DNA of 64,000 nt from Delphinus delphis (Eukaryota; Chordata; Mammalia; Artiodactyla; Delphinidae): positions 60,954,447-61,018,446 of the forward strand of contig NC_082696.1 in NCBI RefSeq assembly GCF_949987515.2, in the 5' to 3' direction. The notes under the pieces are model-generated. The model was not told the DNA's origin, made no database searches, and saw nothing but the letters and a program-made list of their open reading frames with translations. Position 1 is the stretch's first letter. Each line of letters begins with the position of its first letter. Both the position numbers and the translations under genes were made by a program. Below, piece by piece: positions 1-12,179 of the stretch.

Positions 1-1800
1 CGTCTTCTAAAAGCATCCATGAATCTGTGGTAGGCTTTTATGTCAGTATGCAAGCAGGGTAACATCTCAGGCCCTTCACAGTTTTTGATAATGTTTGTGA
101 TGAGGATGGGATGCTAACAGAGACATGGATTTCTTTCTGGAAAATGAAGGATAAGGACCTCACAGGTCCATTAATGGGATTCAAGAAAAGTCTGTGGGAA
201 TCAGTAGTAAATTATACAGTCAACTGAGCAATAAATGGCCCTCCACTTTTTTGTCTGTTAATGAAGAGGAATTGAGGAGGTTACCGCAGGCTAAGTAACA
301 GGAAATAGGTAAATACAGATGTCAAAATGCTGCTCTGTTGTGAATTTTCCTCTAGGTGAAAGGACAGTCTTGCCAATCTGGCGACCAGCCTCTGATCTGC
401 CGCACCACTTACAACTTCGTACTAAGATTTGTACTGGGTAAGCAGACAGTTTCTCTCCACTTCAGACAATAGTTAGAGAGATGGACACACACATGGAGTG
501 TGAAAGGGAGAACTCCATGACCAGAAACCAGGTAAATCATTAGAACTTTGACTGGTTCACATGGGAAAGAAGGAGGCATGGGGCACATTTCTTATTAAGG
601 AATAATGACAAGTAGTGGGTTGTCTTATGGCTAAACCTCTCCTTCGTTCTATCATGCCAAACTCAGATCCACTTGGAAGTGACAGTAAAATCTCTCAGTT
701 TTTTACAGTGGGTTCTGGCAGCTCTAAAGGAGCTTTAGCTCTCTTGAGGAGATTTTCCTGAGATAGAAAAACTCCTGTGGAAAGCCATAGATGAAGCCTT
801 GCCTAGTATGTGAGCTCTTACTGTCCTGGATTGAGTTTAGAATTCTGATGGAGTTGACCCACCACAGAATGAGAAAGAGACCCAAAGAAATCTAGATAAA
901 TCCTGAGGTCACCACCGCTGTGTAGGAAAACTTTCCCAGCACTGATATTGATACTATCAAGAACTTAAGAGATGTCATCTAGACAATGGGGAAACTAATG
1001 CCCGGAGTTAAGGCGGATTCCTTAAAGAAGGTCACCACTGTGCAGCCGAGATTGAGTCAGCCAGAAGTTGCAAGCCCAGGGCCCTAGCAAAAAAGCAATG
1101 TGGCTACGCTTTCTGAGTCTAGGAATTCCCAAGGCTGAAATAGATGGTGTCAGCCACGAAGACCTTTCTCCCCCATATAGAGTATTGGATGGGTCAAAAT
1201 TCGTTCAAAGTTCTTTTGGTTATTCCACGAGCCATCGTTACATCACTTTAAAGTACACATGAAGCCTCTCTCTTTCCCTGCTCCCTGATTCCTCTCTTCT
1301 CCTATCCTTTGACTTATCGTTTAAAGAGAATCACGATCAGAGGCCAAGGTATCCTTATGCCCAACAGGGATCAAGGGACACATGCACCCACTTGAGTATG
1401 CTGGAAAATTTCAGGAAGGATAAGGAATCAAACTTTTATGGGTATGTTGGATACGGATGCCCAGTTGCTCTCCCACTTGGATTTATAGAACACTCAGATT
1501 CAGCTAATGAGGTTTAGGATTCACAGTGGGAAAGACAAGCCAACACGATCTTGTGGAGACAGACCTTTGGGCCAATTAAATGTACCATTTTGTTGTTTCA
1601 ATATCTGATAGTATAGCAGGAATTAATGTTTTATATGTTCATATTTTATCATCCATTAAGTGCCTGAAAAGGTGATCAAAACTGGGACAGGCCACATGTA
1701 GCAAAGTGCTAATGCAACATGTAAATCACTTTCCAATCTTCTCCCTGTTTCTCCCCATAAACAGTACAAAATCCCTAGAGGAGAAAAGGAAACCACAGCT
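1..1800. other. Non-coding DNA, possibly more of the adjoining ERV
   Basis: No host exon, RNA gene or clear interspersed repeat could be recognised here. The stretch directly precedes the ERV-L pol remnant and has similar base composition, so part of it may be degraded gag or protease sequence of the same provirus. That is inference only: no gag or protease motif could be read. The short open frames, for example around 1,068-1,262, have no recognisable domain. Confidence 0.3.
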
Positions 1801-3060
1801 CTGATTACAGACTTGAAGACAACATGGGTAGGAGGAGACACAGAATCTTTAACAGCCCTGTATGGGCAGTGAAAAAGACTAGAAATGAAAGCTCAGAATG
1901 GATTATTTCCAACTGCTCATGTAACTGAACCCACTGCACAGAGGAAACGTTTGCTATACTACCTTGGACTGTGTCAGTGACTTCTGGGGCAAAGACCAAC
2001 TCACATTCATGTGTCACGACCGCCAATATACACTTGTAGTAATCCCTCAAATTATTACTGGTTATCTCCAGAGGTAGCTAAATTCCTCTGTCATTTGCCA
2101 TCAATAGAATGGGTAGTATGATTGCCTCTACCCTTTATAGTACAAAGCTTTAACTATTTAATGATACCCTGTTGATGACAAAGTCAGAGGCTTCTATTAG
2201 CAAGGTCTTGACTGTGGTGTCACACACTCCCATCGGACGGGATAGCTGATGAGCCCTCACAAAACTCAGGGCTTTGCTTGTTAAATAAAGTTTCATGGGA
2301 TTACATGGGCAGATTCACAATATTCAATCCCTCTAGCAGTCAAAAAAAAAAAAACCAAACAACAACAACACCCAAAACAAAACAAATCTTCTGTGTATTC
2401 AACTCCAACCAACAAAAAAGACACCAGAATCTTCCTGAAATGTTTGAGTACTGGTAACAGTATGTGCGTCACCTGGACTTTCTACTTGGACCTTTACATT
2501 GGCCAGTATCAACACTAGCACCCTTTGAGTGAGGACCAAACAAATACATTGTGTTGGAGGTTTTCCAATAGGCTGTGGCATGCTCTCTGTATTTGGAGCC
2601 CCACATCATGAATAAAGCTATGAGATACAAGTCTCTGTGACCAATACTTTTGCTGACTAGAGCCTCTGGAAAAGGGAGGCAGCCTCCATTCGTAGGTTCT
2701 TTTGAGGGTTTTGGACTGGTCACCTCCCTAATTTGCAGGGCACACCCCTACCAGGTACATTTCTTTTGAAAAGCAGCTATTAGCCTGCTATTGAGCTCTT
2801 GTCAAAACTGAACTCCCGACCCATAGAGGTCTGATGACTGTCCAGCCTGCTCTTTTCATTTGGGGATGGGTCAACTCAGACCCAATGACTCAATGTGAGA
2901 AAGGGTCCTACAGACCTCACGTACAGACCTACCTGGAAATGGAAATGGTATGTTTAAGCTTTCAGTTTGCCTGGCTCCAGTGGCATCTTAGTTTTACAGG
3001 AAAAAATGGCTCTCCCAAACTGTTGCAAGCATCCTAAATTTAACTCTCTGCTGAATCTGC
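1800..3060 (+). pseudogene. Decayed ERV-L-type endogenous retrovirus pol (reverse transcriptase to RNase H linker)
   Basis: Retroviral pol remnant read on the plus strand through several frames and stops. At 1,851-1,880 the reverse transcriptase start motif reads NSPVWAVKKT. At 1,991-2,050 a stretch containing QYT followed by VIPQ matches the fingers/palm segment just before the active site. At 2,440-2,545 the sequence resembles the thumb/connection region, including APFE, a stop, then GPNK. At 2,760-2,950 it continues into the connection towards RNase H, with a WVNSDP motif at about 2,867. The order and spacing fit ERV-L (class III) pol. The catalytic YxDD box is not intact; only a degraded candidate is near 2,170. 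Many stops and frame changes mean it cannot make an enzyme. An A-rich insertion at 2,341-2,390 interrupts it. No LTRs were recognised. Assignment to pol is firm; assignment to ERV-L rather than another ERV class is likely. Confidence 0.75.
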
Positions 3061-3460
3061 CATTCCTCAGCCAGAGAGCTCTTACCATGATTTGATCTAC
3101 AGTCCCCTTAATCTTAGCAAGAAATGTACTGGAACTAGCAGAATATGGCCCCAGCTCCTGCATTTCCCTTGTGAAATACCTGTCAACACTTCTGGATGTC
3201 TTTCCTGCTCCCATTTCTGTAACTACTGCTTAGCCATTCGGTGGGGTAGGCAAATGCCACCAGGCTGCTGATGTAGACAAACAGAGCAAGTTAGATTAAC
3301 TGCCCTCATGCAGTCACTCCAAAGCAAGGACTACAATCAATTATTCATGCCTAACTTAGAGGGTAAAATCTCAGACCCCTCATGGGTCTTGAAAATCAGC
3401 AGAAATTGGTTACTGAAATAGCTCAGTTGTCTCTTACAGGTTAAGGCAGTGAAGCCATCG
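3060..3460 (+). other. Possible 3' continuation of the ERV-L pol
   Basis: This follows the pol remnant without a visible boundary and could be the RNase H or integrase part. No catalytic motif is readable in any frame, so the call rests on position only. Confidence 0.3.
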
Positions 3461-4040
3461 TTAACACTAACAGTCCTATGTCCCTATGTATCATACAGTC
3501 ATACTTAATAAGTGTTCACCATCAGAGTAAATAGAGTACAGAGATTTAAATTATGTGTTTAAATATATTTTGTTAAAGTAGTTTGTAAACTTTTAATTAT
3601 TGAATAGATATCACATATATTGTCCACTGCCTTCATTTCTTCTTTCTTCTTTACATTCTGTTCCTTTGAATGTTCCTTGAAGATTTAGGTTTCTTAAAAG
3701 ACAAACTTGATATTTCAAACTTATATTAAAAGTGGATAATTAGTTACATATCTGTTAGAAAAATTACCTTAGGACCTACAAGGAGTGAATCAACCATTGG
3801 GTTCATTAGTATGAGGCTATTTATGTCAATTCATATTAATAAATAGTCACATTGTCAAAAAATCTTTGTCAGAGTTAGAATTAATATGGGAAGCAATGGA
3901 AACATGCTTTTTTAAGAATATAGATTATTTTTGTGCCAAGACTTAGCCATGGCACACCTCCATCCATTTTGGCAAGGCATATTATGATTAAGCTGTAGTC
4001 TTTTTGATTTTTCTCTGGACAACCTTGTTCAGCAACATGT
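3460..4040. other. AT-rich non-coding DNA
   Basis: Nothing recognisable on either strand: no exon, RNA gene or named repeat. Confidence 0.5.
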
Positions 4041-4170
4041 TTGCTCTTATCTGTCTCTCCAGTTATATTGTAAGCTGCTTGAGATCAGAACCTATATCAC
4101 GTTTGTCCTTGTGTCTATGGTCACCACTTCAGTTCTTGCCATGTACTAGGCCCTCAATGAGTGGAGGATG
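4040..4170 (+). repeat. L2 LINE 3' fragment
   Basis: Resembles the 3' end of the ancient L2 LINE: a segment reading as shut-down of the 3' UTR (TGTAAGCTGCTTGAGATCAG) followed by the equivalent of the 'chosen last' GCC.CAATGAGTG stretch that precedes the L2 tail. Diverged and short; old mammalian repeat with no coding capacity. Confidence 0.55.
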
Positions 4171-7100
4171 ATTTACACTCCCAAGAAATTAGGTCAAGGG
4201 AGTCTTAGAGATGTAGTTCTCCTTTCAGTTAAATCTGCATCTTAATTGGTTTAGAGAAGGCCAGTTCCTGAGACAAGGCTTCTTCCTCAGCTTTTAAACC
4301 AGCCACCCAGCAGTCCAAGATGGCAGATTCCCCTAACTTCCATTAACCCAGGCACCCTTAGATAATGCAGTATTGTTCTAGACAATGTAGTTGAGATATC
4401 AATCTATATTACCATTTTACTCTTCCTAGATGAGATGACAGTGATGAGCCACCATCACCAAACAATACATTTGAATGTTTATTTTTTTTACCCAGTAATG
4501 ATGACAGTTCCCCATTGATTTAGGCATTTACTTTCACCAATTTCTCTGGCCATCAGTGAAGAGAAAACTAAAAGTGCCAGGACTTTCAACTGTGAACTTG
4601 AAACTTGGTGACACAAATTTATCTTCCCTGACCACCTGAGCTATTCACAAACTATGGTGACAAAAAACCCCAAACACGTGTATGCACTAACTTTCTCTAT
4701 GGTGGCAAAATACTGAATATGCATAGAGGTGAAACTATAAGAAACTCTAAGTTTATTTCCACTGTTTTGATTACTGAAACAAAAATCTGTTTTAAGGTAT
4801 ATTTTCCAGTGAACTTTCTATTAAAAATTAAAATGGAACTGTCCATGACATATGATTACCATGAAAGAAATGTATACCTTATTATCCCTTATTAGAATTT
4901 ATAATGCCAATTAAACAACATCATTAAACAAAATATTAAATTATTAAAGATTAAACAAAAATATTAAAAGATGTTTAGGTGGACCAATGACAATTAAAAT
5001 GTTTAAATATTTAAAATATTTCCCAAGTTTTAACCTGAAGGTGGGAAAGAGTAAGCAGAAAACCTTTTTTTCAACTATGATGGTTATGGGACCTAGGCAT
5101 TACCTGAGGAAGCACAGACTTTTACTTCATTTCATTTTGGGTTTTCTTTAATCTTAAACTGATTTCTCCCTTATTACCTTCCTAAAATAAAATAAGGGGG
5201 AAAACTAATGTTTATTTTATAAAAAGATATTTAGGATGAAGTCAAGAGACTTGGATTCTAATTCTGTTTCTATTAACTACTTACGAACCTTGAGTAAATT
5301 ATTAGTAAAATGATGGGAATGGATGCCCTTTACATCTTCTAATTGATACCTAAATTCTGTGATTCTTTCTAGTAAGAGCCAAGCATTCCATTTGCAGCTA
5401 AATGAGGAAGAGTGAATTTCACAGTCAATCACATGTAAAATCAGAGAATCTAAATGTTTCTTTTTTGTAGGACTTTTCATTGTACACTAGAGTTGATCTT
5501 ATGAGAGTATCACTTTGACAACACTGTTGTAAAACTTTGGTTGAATCATCATGCTAGTTTTGAAAAGTTCGTTTTGCTTATTTGCTCTTTGAGAATGCTT
5601 TTTGTTAAATAGTCCTTGCACTATAGAATAAAGTTAGAAAACAAAGTCATTTGTAAAATTTATGTAATCATTTGATACTTACAAGAACAATTTCAGGATT
5701 ATTTTGAATTCATAAAATTTGCAGCATTTTGTAATATACAGACTCATGAGTTTGTAAATAAAATGCAAATATCCATAAATATTGAATAATATATCCACAA
5801 ATGTAAACAGCAAAATAAGAGAAATATATATTAAGCTATGAAAATATTTTGTGTAGTCGTCCCTTGACCAAATCTTCTTGCCTTCATAAGACACAAAATC
5901 ACTTGACTCTTTATCTAATATTGTAATTATAGGTGTGTGTGAGTATGTGCGTTTTCTTTCAAGGTTTTGCTTTTAAATTTGTTTAGAATTTTATTTAGGT
6001 CAATTAGTTCACATAAAATAGTTTGCCTATAATCCCCAAGTTTTACTGAATAAAATCAATGTGCCACTTCATTAAAAAATATTTGTATTTTTATTGCTGT
6101 AATTAAGGAGACATTTCTTAAACTCCAAGTTGGAAAACAGCTGTTATCCCACATACCAAAATAATACAGCTTGTATTTAGTTAGCTTTACTTGAGTAAAG
6201 AATTTAAGTAAGTATCCACAGGTATGTATCCTTTCTATCTCTCCCTTCTTGCCTGCTTTCTCTTGCTAGGCACCCTTCCCTCTCTCTCTTCACTATGCAC
6301 AAGCCAAAATACAGTTTTACGTGGAACATTCAACTAGTAGCAGTCTATTAGTGAAATAATCTATATCATTTCCACAATTTTTAATTTCTCTTTACCAATT
6401 TGTGATTCCTCTTTACCACTGTAAATGTTTAATTTCAACCCACCCCATCCTCTTATGAGAATTGTAAGATGCAACTTAAAGAAATGCAAAGATATGCCAT
6501 TCAAATATTGGTATGCCTTGTCTCCCCATGTGCTATACTTAACTGTTTTGGCAGAGACTTAATAATGACAATGGCATTAAGTTTAGGCAGATCTTCCTGA
6601 GTTCCCGCTCACCAAGAGTTCTTAACAGAAATCCTGCCACTGTTTATGGCAGACTGATTATTTGCATTCTCAGAGACAAATCAAAGGCCATTTGAACGTT
6701 GCACACTTTATGAGCATACATCCTTACAAAAGGTGTGCACTTCTGACATTGTTTAGAATTTGATGTTAATTAGAATTATATTAGCATATACTGCTTTGAA
6801 CTTATCATTAACACAACTGTGGGCAATAATTGATCAAAGTCAGCGTTGTACTTGCTTTCCCTTTTGTTTAATGGAAATGTATATTTTCCAATACAGCTTC
6901 ATAATTGTTGGACATATTGCATATAGTAAGCATTCCACTGTTATCCGAAAGGTAAACGTATTTAAAGAAAAACTTAAATGATCTTTTGATTCAGCTCATA
7001 ACTTACCTAATCTCTAGCTACCTGATATGACCATGTGTGCATATTTGCAGTAATTTCAAGTTTAAATACTTAGCTTGAATATTCTTCATAGTGAAGCACT

Positions 7101-8450
7101 AAATTTAACCAACTAAAATTTCTGAATTTAGAAAACCAATAATAAAGTCATTATTCACAGCCTCTCCTGATTTTAGATGCAGCTGAAAAATATTTACTGA
7201 AAACCATCCCTTGCCAGTGAGTTGCTCAATGCATTTCTACCTATGTCTACACAAGAAAAGAGGAATAAAGGCTCGGATACAGTTTGAGTTAAAACAAAAT
7301 TTTTAAAAATCTTGACATCGGGGAAGGTAAGGTTTTAAGACAATCTTCACTAAACAAATTCTCTAGGTAATTGCTCAACCTTCCCTTTCTATTTCTTGTG
7401 TAGGCAGAGATTTGCTTGTTTAAGATGAGGAAGCATTCTCTCTCCATCAACTTCAAGAAGAAGAATGCCAATTTGATTACTTTTTCAAAATTATTTAAAA
7501 GAATAAAAATAGTATCACCGGGAAATTTATATTCACATACTACATACTCAAATGGGACAGCTTTCAAAGTTTCTAACATCTATTTCTGAATACTCTTATC
7601 TGCATTGCTTAGAACTCAAGCCCTATGACCAAGGGTTCTAGAGAGTAAAATATGCTGAAATCAATACACTTTCATCACTTCTTTAAAAATTAAATCAAAA
7701 ATTGTGTGTGGGTAGCTTTGTTTTTAAGATTTCAATACACAAGGAACGAGGAGCACACATTTTAGTGTTTAAATCATCTCTCCCTGCACCACTCATCCCC
7801 TCATCACCTTGCTCATATTCATTCATTGACCACAACCCCCTTTCCTGTCAAACCAACTAGAAATACTAAAACATTAAACATGGTTTCAGAAGAAAGGTCT
7901 GCTGCCCTAAGAAAACTTCTACAGAAAGACTGTATGCTAAGATACTCACAACACCTGAAGCACCCATATAGTGCAGAAGCTTTTTAGTGCAACGTTTTCT
8001 GATCCTCCTCTATCCCTTTCTTAGCCACTACACCTAAAGAAAAATAAGGGCTTTGGCTTATTGCAAACTCAGAGAAGATTTTAAAGGGTGAGTTTGGTGC
8101 TACTCTCCTCTCTTTCAAGAAAAAGCTTCTTTATTCTCAAGAGTTGCTGGGCTTTTGATAGTGTTGTTGCTAAAGCAGATTCATCACCCAGCCGGGTGCA
8201 CGGTTCTCAACCTGGAATTAAGACCGATTCCGGAGGAACAAGTAAAAATAGGGGCGTTCCCTGTACCCAGCTGACTCCTCTAAATTAATCCAACGAATCT
8301 GAGCGACGTAAATAGTTGTGCCCTTTAAAGCAACAATAGCAAAAAGTTTAGTCGGAATAGGTTTGGTTTTTGTCTTTCTTTTTTTCGTGCTTGATCATCC
8401 CCTAAACAGCCCAGGTGCTAAGAAACACATAAAGTAACTGTACAGAAGCC
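4170..8450. other. AT-rich non-coding DNA upstream of the CpG island
   Basis: No exon, RNA gene or confidently named repeat was recognised. Short open frames, such as 7,289-7,579 on the minus strand and 6,760-6,981 on the plus strand, look like chance frames in AT-rich DNA. A TA-rich patch lies at 4,880-5,030. Base composition begins to rise from about 8,100 towards the island. Confidence 0.5.
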
Positions 8451-9920
8451 AGGACCACCGCGCGTCTGTGTCAGTTTTCTGAGGTGACGGTCAGAAAAAG
8501 CTGAGAAGGTACCACCGTTTTCGAGGGAATGAGGTCAGAATTCACCGACAGAACCGTTTCCTCTGCGAAGGAATACGGCGGGACGGTGGGGCTCCGCAGC
8601 CGGGCTTTGGAAAAGGAGGGAAGGTGGGTCAGGGGCGGACTTTGTGGGGAAGGCTTTGTCAGCGCGAAACCGGGCACAGGGTGGCAGATGCGGGCGTCTG
8701 CGGGCTTCCAGAAGCGGGAAATCAGCAGGGGGAGATGCGGAGACGGTGAGGGCTGAGGGGACGCTGATGGGGTGACGGGAGGGTCAGGGCCATCCACGGC
8801 TGCTGCGAAAGTGGGAGCTCGGGGGCTGGAAGGTGAGGCGGGACCGCGAGCTGCCCCAGCTGTCCCCGGGAGGGAGAGGGGTCGCCAGCAGGTGGAGTTG
8901 AAATCAAAAAGCCCCCGGGGAATCACGGAGCAGTGCCCTTCCGAGACCCTGCCTGGAGGTTGAAGAAGCACAGCAGGTGGTTTGGGGATACCCCCTAACG
9001 CCAAAGAGGTTATCTCAGCTTGCTGCCTGGGCGCCCGACCCCCTGCGCTCTCCAGGCTACTCACCGGTCCGGGGAGGAAGGCGCCATCCGGGAGCGCGTG
9101 AGGGCTGCGCGGCGCAGGCGGCGGGCAGGGCCGAGCGGTGGCGGCGGCGCTGTCCTAGAAGAGGGACTGGAGCCGGGGGACGCCGAGGCGGCGACAGCGG
9201 CGGCGGGGGCGCGGGGAGCAGCGGGCGGGGAGGGCGGAGGATCCCGAGCTGCTGCGCGGCGCGCGCTCACTTCCCATCTCCAGCACGGCTGAAGCGGCTA
9301 CTGCTGCCCGCTCCGCGAGGGAGGGAGGCGAGGGGGAGGGGAGGAAGCACGCGGCTGGGAGGGAGGGAAGCGAAGGGAGGTGGGGGACAGCGAGGGGAGA
9401 CGGGAGACGGACGCCCAGAGTGGGGAGGAGGAAGGCAGGCGCGCGCGACCCCCGCAAAGGTTCGCACCAGAAAGGCTCGGGGAGGAGATCTCCGTGAGGA
9501 GGTGTTGGGTCTCTCCCCCGCCCCCCACCTCCTCTCCCCTCCTTCCCCCTTCGCGCCCTTTCCCTGGGCTCTTCCTCCAGTGGCTCGGGCTGGGGGGCGG
9601 CCAGGCTCGGCAGCAGCCTGGGCTTCAGCGCGCGTGTAAGAGTGCTGAGGCCGCGAGGCGGCCGCGCCAGCTCCCAGCGCCGCCGGCCTTAGGCACCTGT
9701 GCGCGCACACACCGCCGCCCGCCCCTTTGCGGCGGCTCCCCGGCTCGGATCTGCTGGCAGTCGCCTTGCCTCGCTCTCCTTTCTGGTCAGATTATGATCA
9801 TGCATGTGCATCCATGACATCTGTGTACCTCCCCCCCATTGCTATTTGCTTCCCCGGGCGCTCTTTGGCACAGGGTGTCCGGCCAGAAGGAGCCGCCGGC
9901 GGGAAGCTCAATGCAGGCAA
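8450..9920. promoter_or_regulatory. CpG island, probable promoter and first-exon region of an unidentified gene
   Basis: Abrupt change to GC-rich sequence dense in CpG, with Sp1-like GGGCGG boxes around 9,225 and a purine-rich stretch at 9,320-9,440. CpG islands of this size normally mark promoters of mammalian genes. Unlike the GC-rich block at 25-26 kb, this one does not belong to a recognisable transposon. Donor-like sites are seen on the plus strand at 8,745/8,746 (ACG|GTGAGG) and 8,832/8,833 (AAG|GTGAGG), and on the minus strand at 9,065/9,064 (CCG|GTGAGT). The direction is therefore open, and bidirectional transcription is possible. The long frames across it (8,471-9,064 minus, 8,977-9,639 plus, 9,267-9,710 minus) are overlapping, low-complexity and Pro/Arg/Gly-rich, as expected by chance in GC-rich DNA; the first begins with GTG inside the donor-like site. 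I do not recognise the gene. Confidence 0.75.
9056..9070 (-). other. Candidate splice donor in the CpG island
   Basis: Read on the minus strand this gives GGACCG|GTGAGTAG, a near-consensus 5' splice site. If used, a first exon would lie between this point and an upstream start somewhere in about 9,070-9,700. A minus-strand ATG in moderate context (CGGATGG) lies about 25 bases before the junction and would code for only a few residues before it. Candidate only; chance matches are common. Confidence 0.35.
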
Positions 9921-11950
9921 CCATCGCCAGCTCCTTGGAGCAGTTGCTTGGGCACGGGTGGCGGTGTTTATTTGCCTCCCGAGTTGACCAACTAACGCGG
10001 TAAAATATATATATATATATATATAAATAATAATATTAGTAATCCTATGACTCGATTGCTTGGGACCATTCTTGGTGATACAGGAAGGTTTCAGTATGAA
10101 GGGCACAGGGGCAGTCTATTGCCCTCTGTCCTGGCTCTCCTCCTCCCTTTTCTCAATATCCTAAAAAATCAGGACACGACTTAGCCAGTTTAATCGAAAT
10201 ATTTCTAATTTTTTTATAATTGCAGAGCTTTTCGTTTTTATCCAGATTCTCTTAAGATTGGCCTTGCTTTCTTGTTAGGACTTGCTTGGCTTTATTAGAC
10301 TGTGAATCAGTCCTGTTTAATCGCAAACTACAAAGACTCCTATGAAAATACTGTATTTAGCGCCTGTTCACTCATAAGATTGAGGGGGTGAATCCACACA
10401 TTCGGTAAATATAAAAACAACTGGACATTATTGACTGATTTTCGTGAACCATATTGTGTTTCATAATCTTCACGTGTTAGTTGAAGATAAGCAGGGAGCA
10501 GGTAGATTATCTGTGTAAAAGATATGACTAGAAAAAAAAGTTTAGTAAAACTCTCCTCAAATAATATAACATGTAAAGTGACAGATTTACTCCCTGTGGA
10601 AAGTTTCTGATTTTGTTTGTTCATATGTATTTAAATTATTAGGCTTTCAGTTACTTAAGAGTCATCTTTTAAATGCCAAAAGAATCTTATCCATTAGAAT
10701 AAATGAAATAGGCATTTTATTTTACCTAAGCTGTTTTACAATTATAACAAATGTACTCATGTTAAAACAGTTTCACACTCAATTGTAAATGCAGTATGGA
10801 GAAACATTTTTAACGCAATAAGGCATACCCAAATATTGATGAAAAGCCTCTAGCTTTTCCCATATACATTCATATGAGAAAAAAAAATGTTGGTGATAAA
10901 GTAGTACTGGATGGTCTACGTATTCTCAACTTACTAGAATCTGTCCTGCAGAGTTTATCTGCTAATCAAAATATTTGTTTTCTCATTTATCTGATAATCT
11001 GAATGAGAGAAGCACCTCCTCATTAAGGGAACAAGATATATTAAACTCTCCTAACACACCTCAGCTTTAAAAAGCATGTTACTGTCTCCAGGTGTTCACT
11101 GTTGTACCATGCAAATTTGCCATATGCTGTTCTTTCAAAGAAGACCATAGAAAGGAAATGGTTGGTGAAGACTTACAGCTCATTTGACTCTCTAAGCCTT
11201 CTCAGTTGTGTCTGTATTACAGAAGTGAGCAGTGCATTTTTCAAATACTAGTAGCTATTTGAGCAAAGAGTGGTTACGGAGAATTAAATCTCTATTTTCT
11301 TACCCCTGTTTAGGATATTCCCCATTCCTCCCTTGCTAAGGTAATTCAACTTGGAAAATTTCTACTATTTTCCTCCTATATTTGATTATCAAACTATAAT
11401 AGCGATATCTGTATAGTCTGATTTTATGCTTGTAAAAGGTAAAAAAAAAAAAAAAAAGCAAACTAAAATGCTTTAAAGCCAAACAAAAGACGGGGTGACA
11501 TATAGAGCACAGCAAGACCAGGTTCTAACTCCTTACTCCCCACCCACTTGGCCCACCAGAGACAAGAATAGGATGATAAAAGATGGAATGGCCTCCCAGT
11601 TTTCCTGCTGGAGGACTTGGATTTCAACTTAAATTCTCAGGCTGGATGAAAACTTTTCTGTCACCTCTACCACAGCATTCTTTCCCTTTTGTATTTCCTT
11701 CCCTTTTTACATCTTTATTAGTGTTGCATTGTGCTATTACATTGTTTCATTGAACTACATGTTGCTTTACAACCTAGGAAGCCAAGTAAGTAAGTAAAAT
11801 ACAAAGCTTCGTTTTAAACACCGACTTGTATTTACTTAGTTGAAAACAAATTCTCACATTAAAGTTTTCTGAAATTAGAAAGATTGAAAACTCTGTCTTT
11901 GAACAAGTACTGCACTGGTGTCAAAGATTGGTTAGCAAAGAAAATATAAT
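9920..11950. other. Non-coding DNA downstream of the CpG island
   Basis: GC content falls sharply after 9,920. An (AT)n tract lies at 10,005-10,025 and an A run at 11,441-11,457. No exon, RNA gene or named repeat was recognised. Confidence 0.5.
10005..10025. repeat. (AT)n microsatellite
   Basis: Pure alternating AT of about 10 units at the edge of the CpG island, followed by short A/T-rich sequence. Confidence 0.85.
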
Positions 11951-12080
11951 TTATCTATTTATTGAACACATATTTAATAAGCACCCCTTGTGGGCAGGTA
12001 CCATGTTAGGCTCCAGGGATACCACAGTGAAGAAAATTGGTAACTGTGCCCTTGTGAAGCTTAGAGTCTAGTGATCCAGT
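11950..12080 (-). repeat. L2 LINE fragment
   Basis: Reads as the reverse complement of the L2 3' end: TTTATTGAACACATATTTAA, then a GCAGGTACCATGTTAGG segment, then GGGATACCACAGTGAAGAA. This order is typical of antisense L2. Diverged and non-coding. Confidence 0.7.
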
Positions 12081-12179
12081 AAAAGTGTTTTATCACTAAG
12101 AAAGGTGTTATGATGATTATGATAAATTTTAAGCCCAAAGAAGAAATATTTATTAATTAAATTATAGACATCAACAAGA

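Noticed and set aside
8471..9064. 197-residue frame on the minus strand in the CpG island
   Set aside because: Starts with GTG within a donor-like site, is Pro/Ser-rich without a domain, and overlaps other long frames. Typical of chance frames in GC-rich DNA.
8977..9639. 220-residue frame on the plus strand in the CpG island
   Set aside because: Low-complexity Gly/Arg-rich translation with no domain; overlaps several frames on both strands.
9267..9710. 147-residue frame on the minus strand in the CpG island
   Set aside because: Pro/Ser/Arg-rich, no recognisable domain; an artefact of the purine-rich opposite strand.
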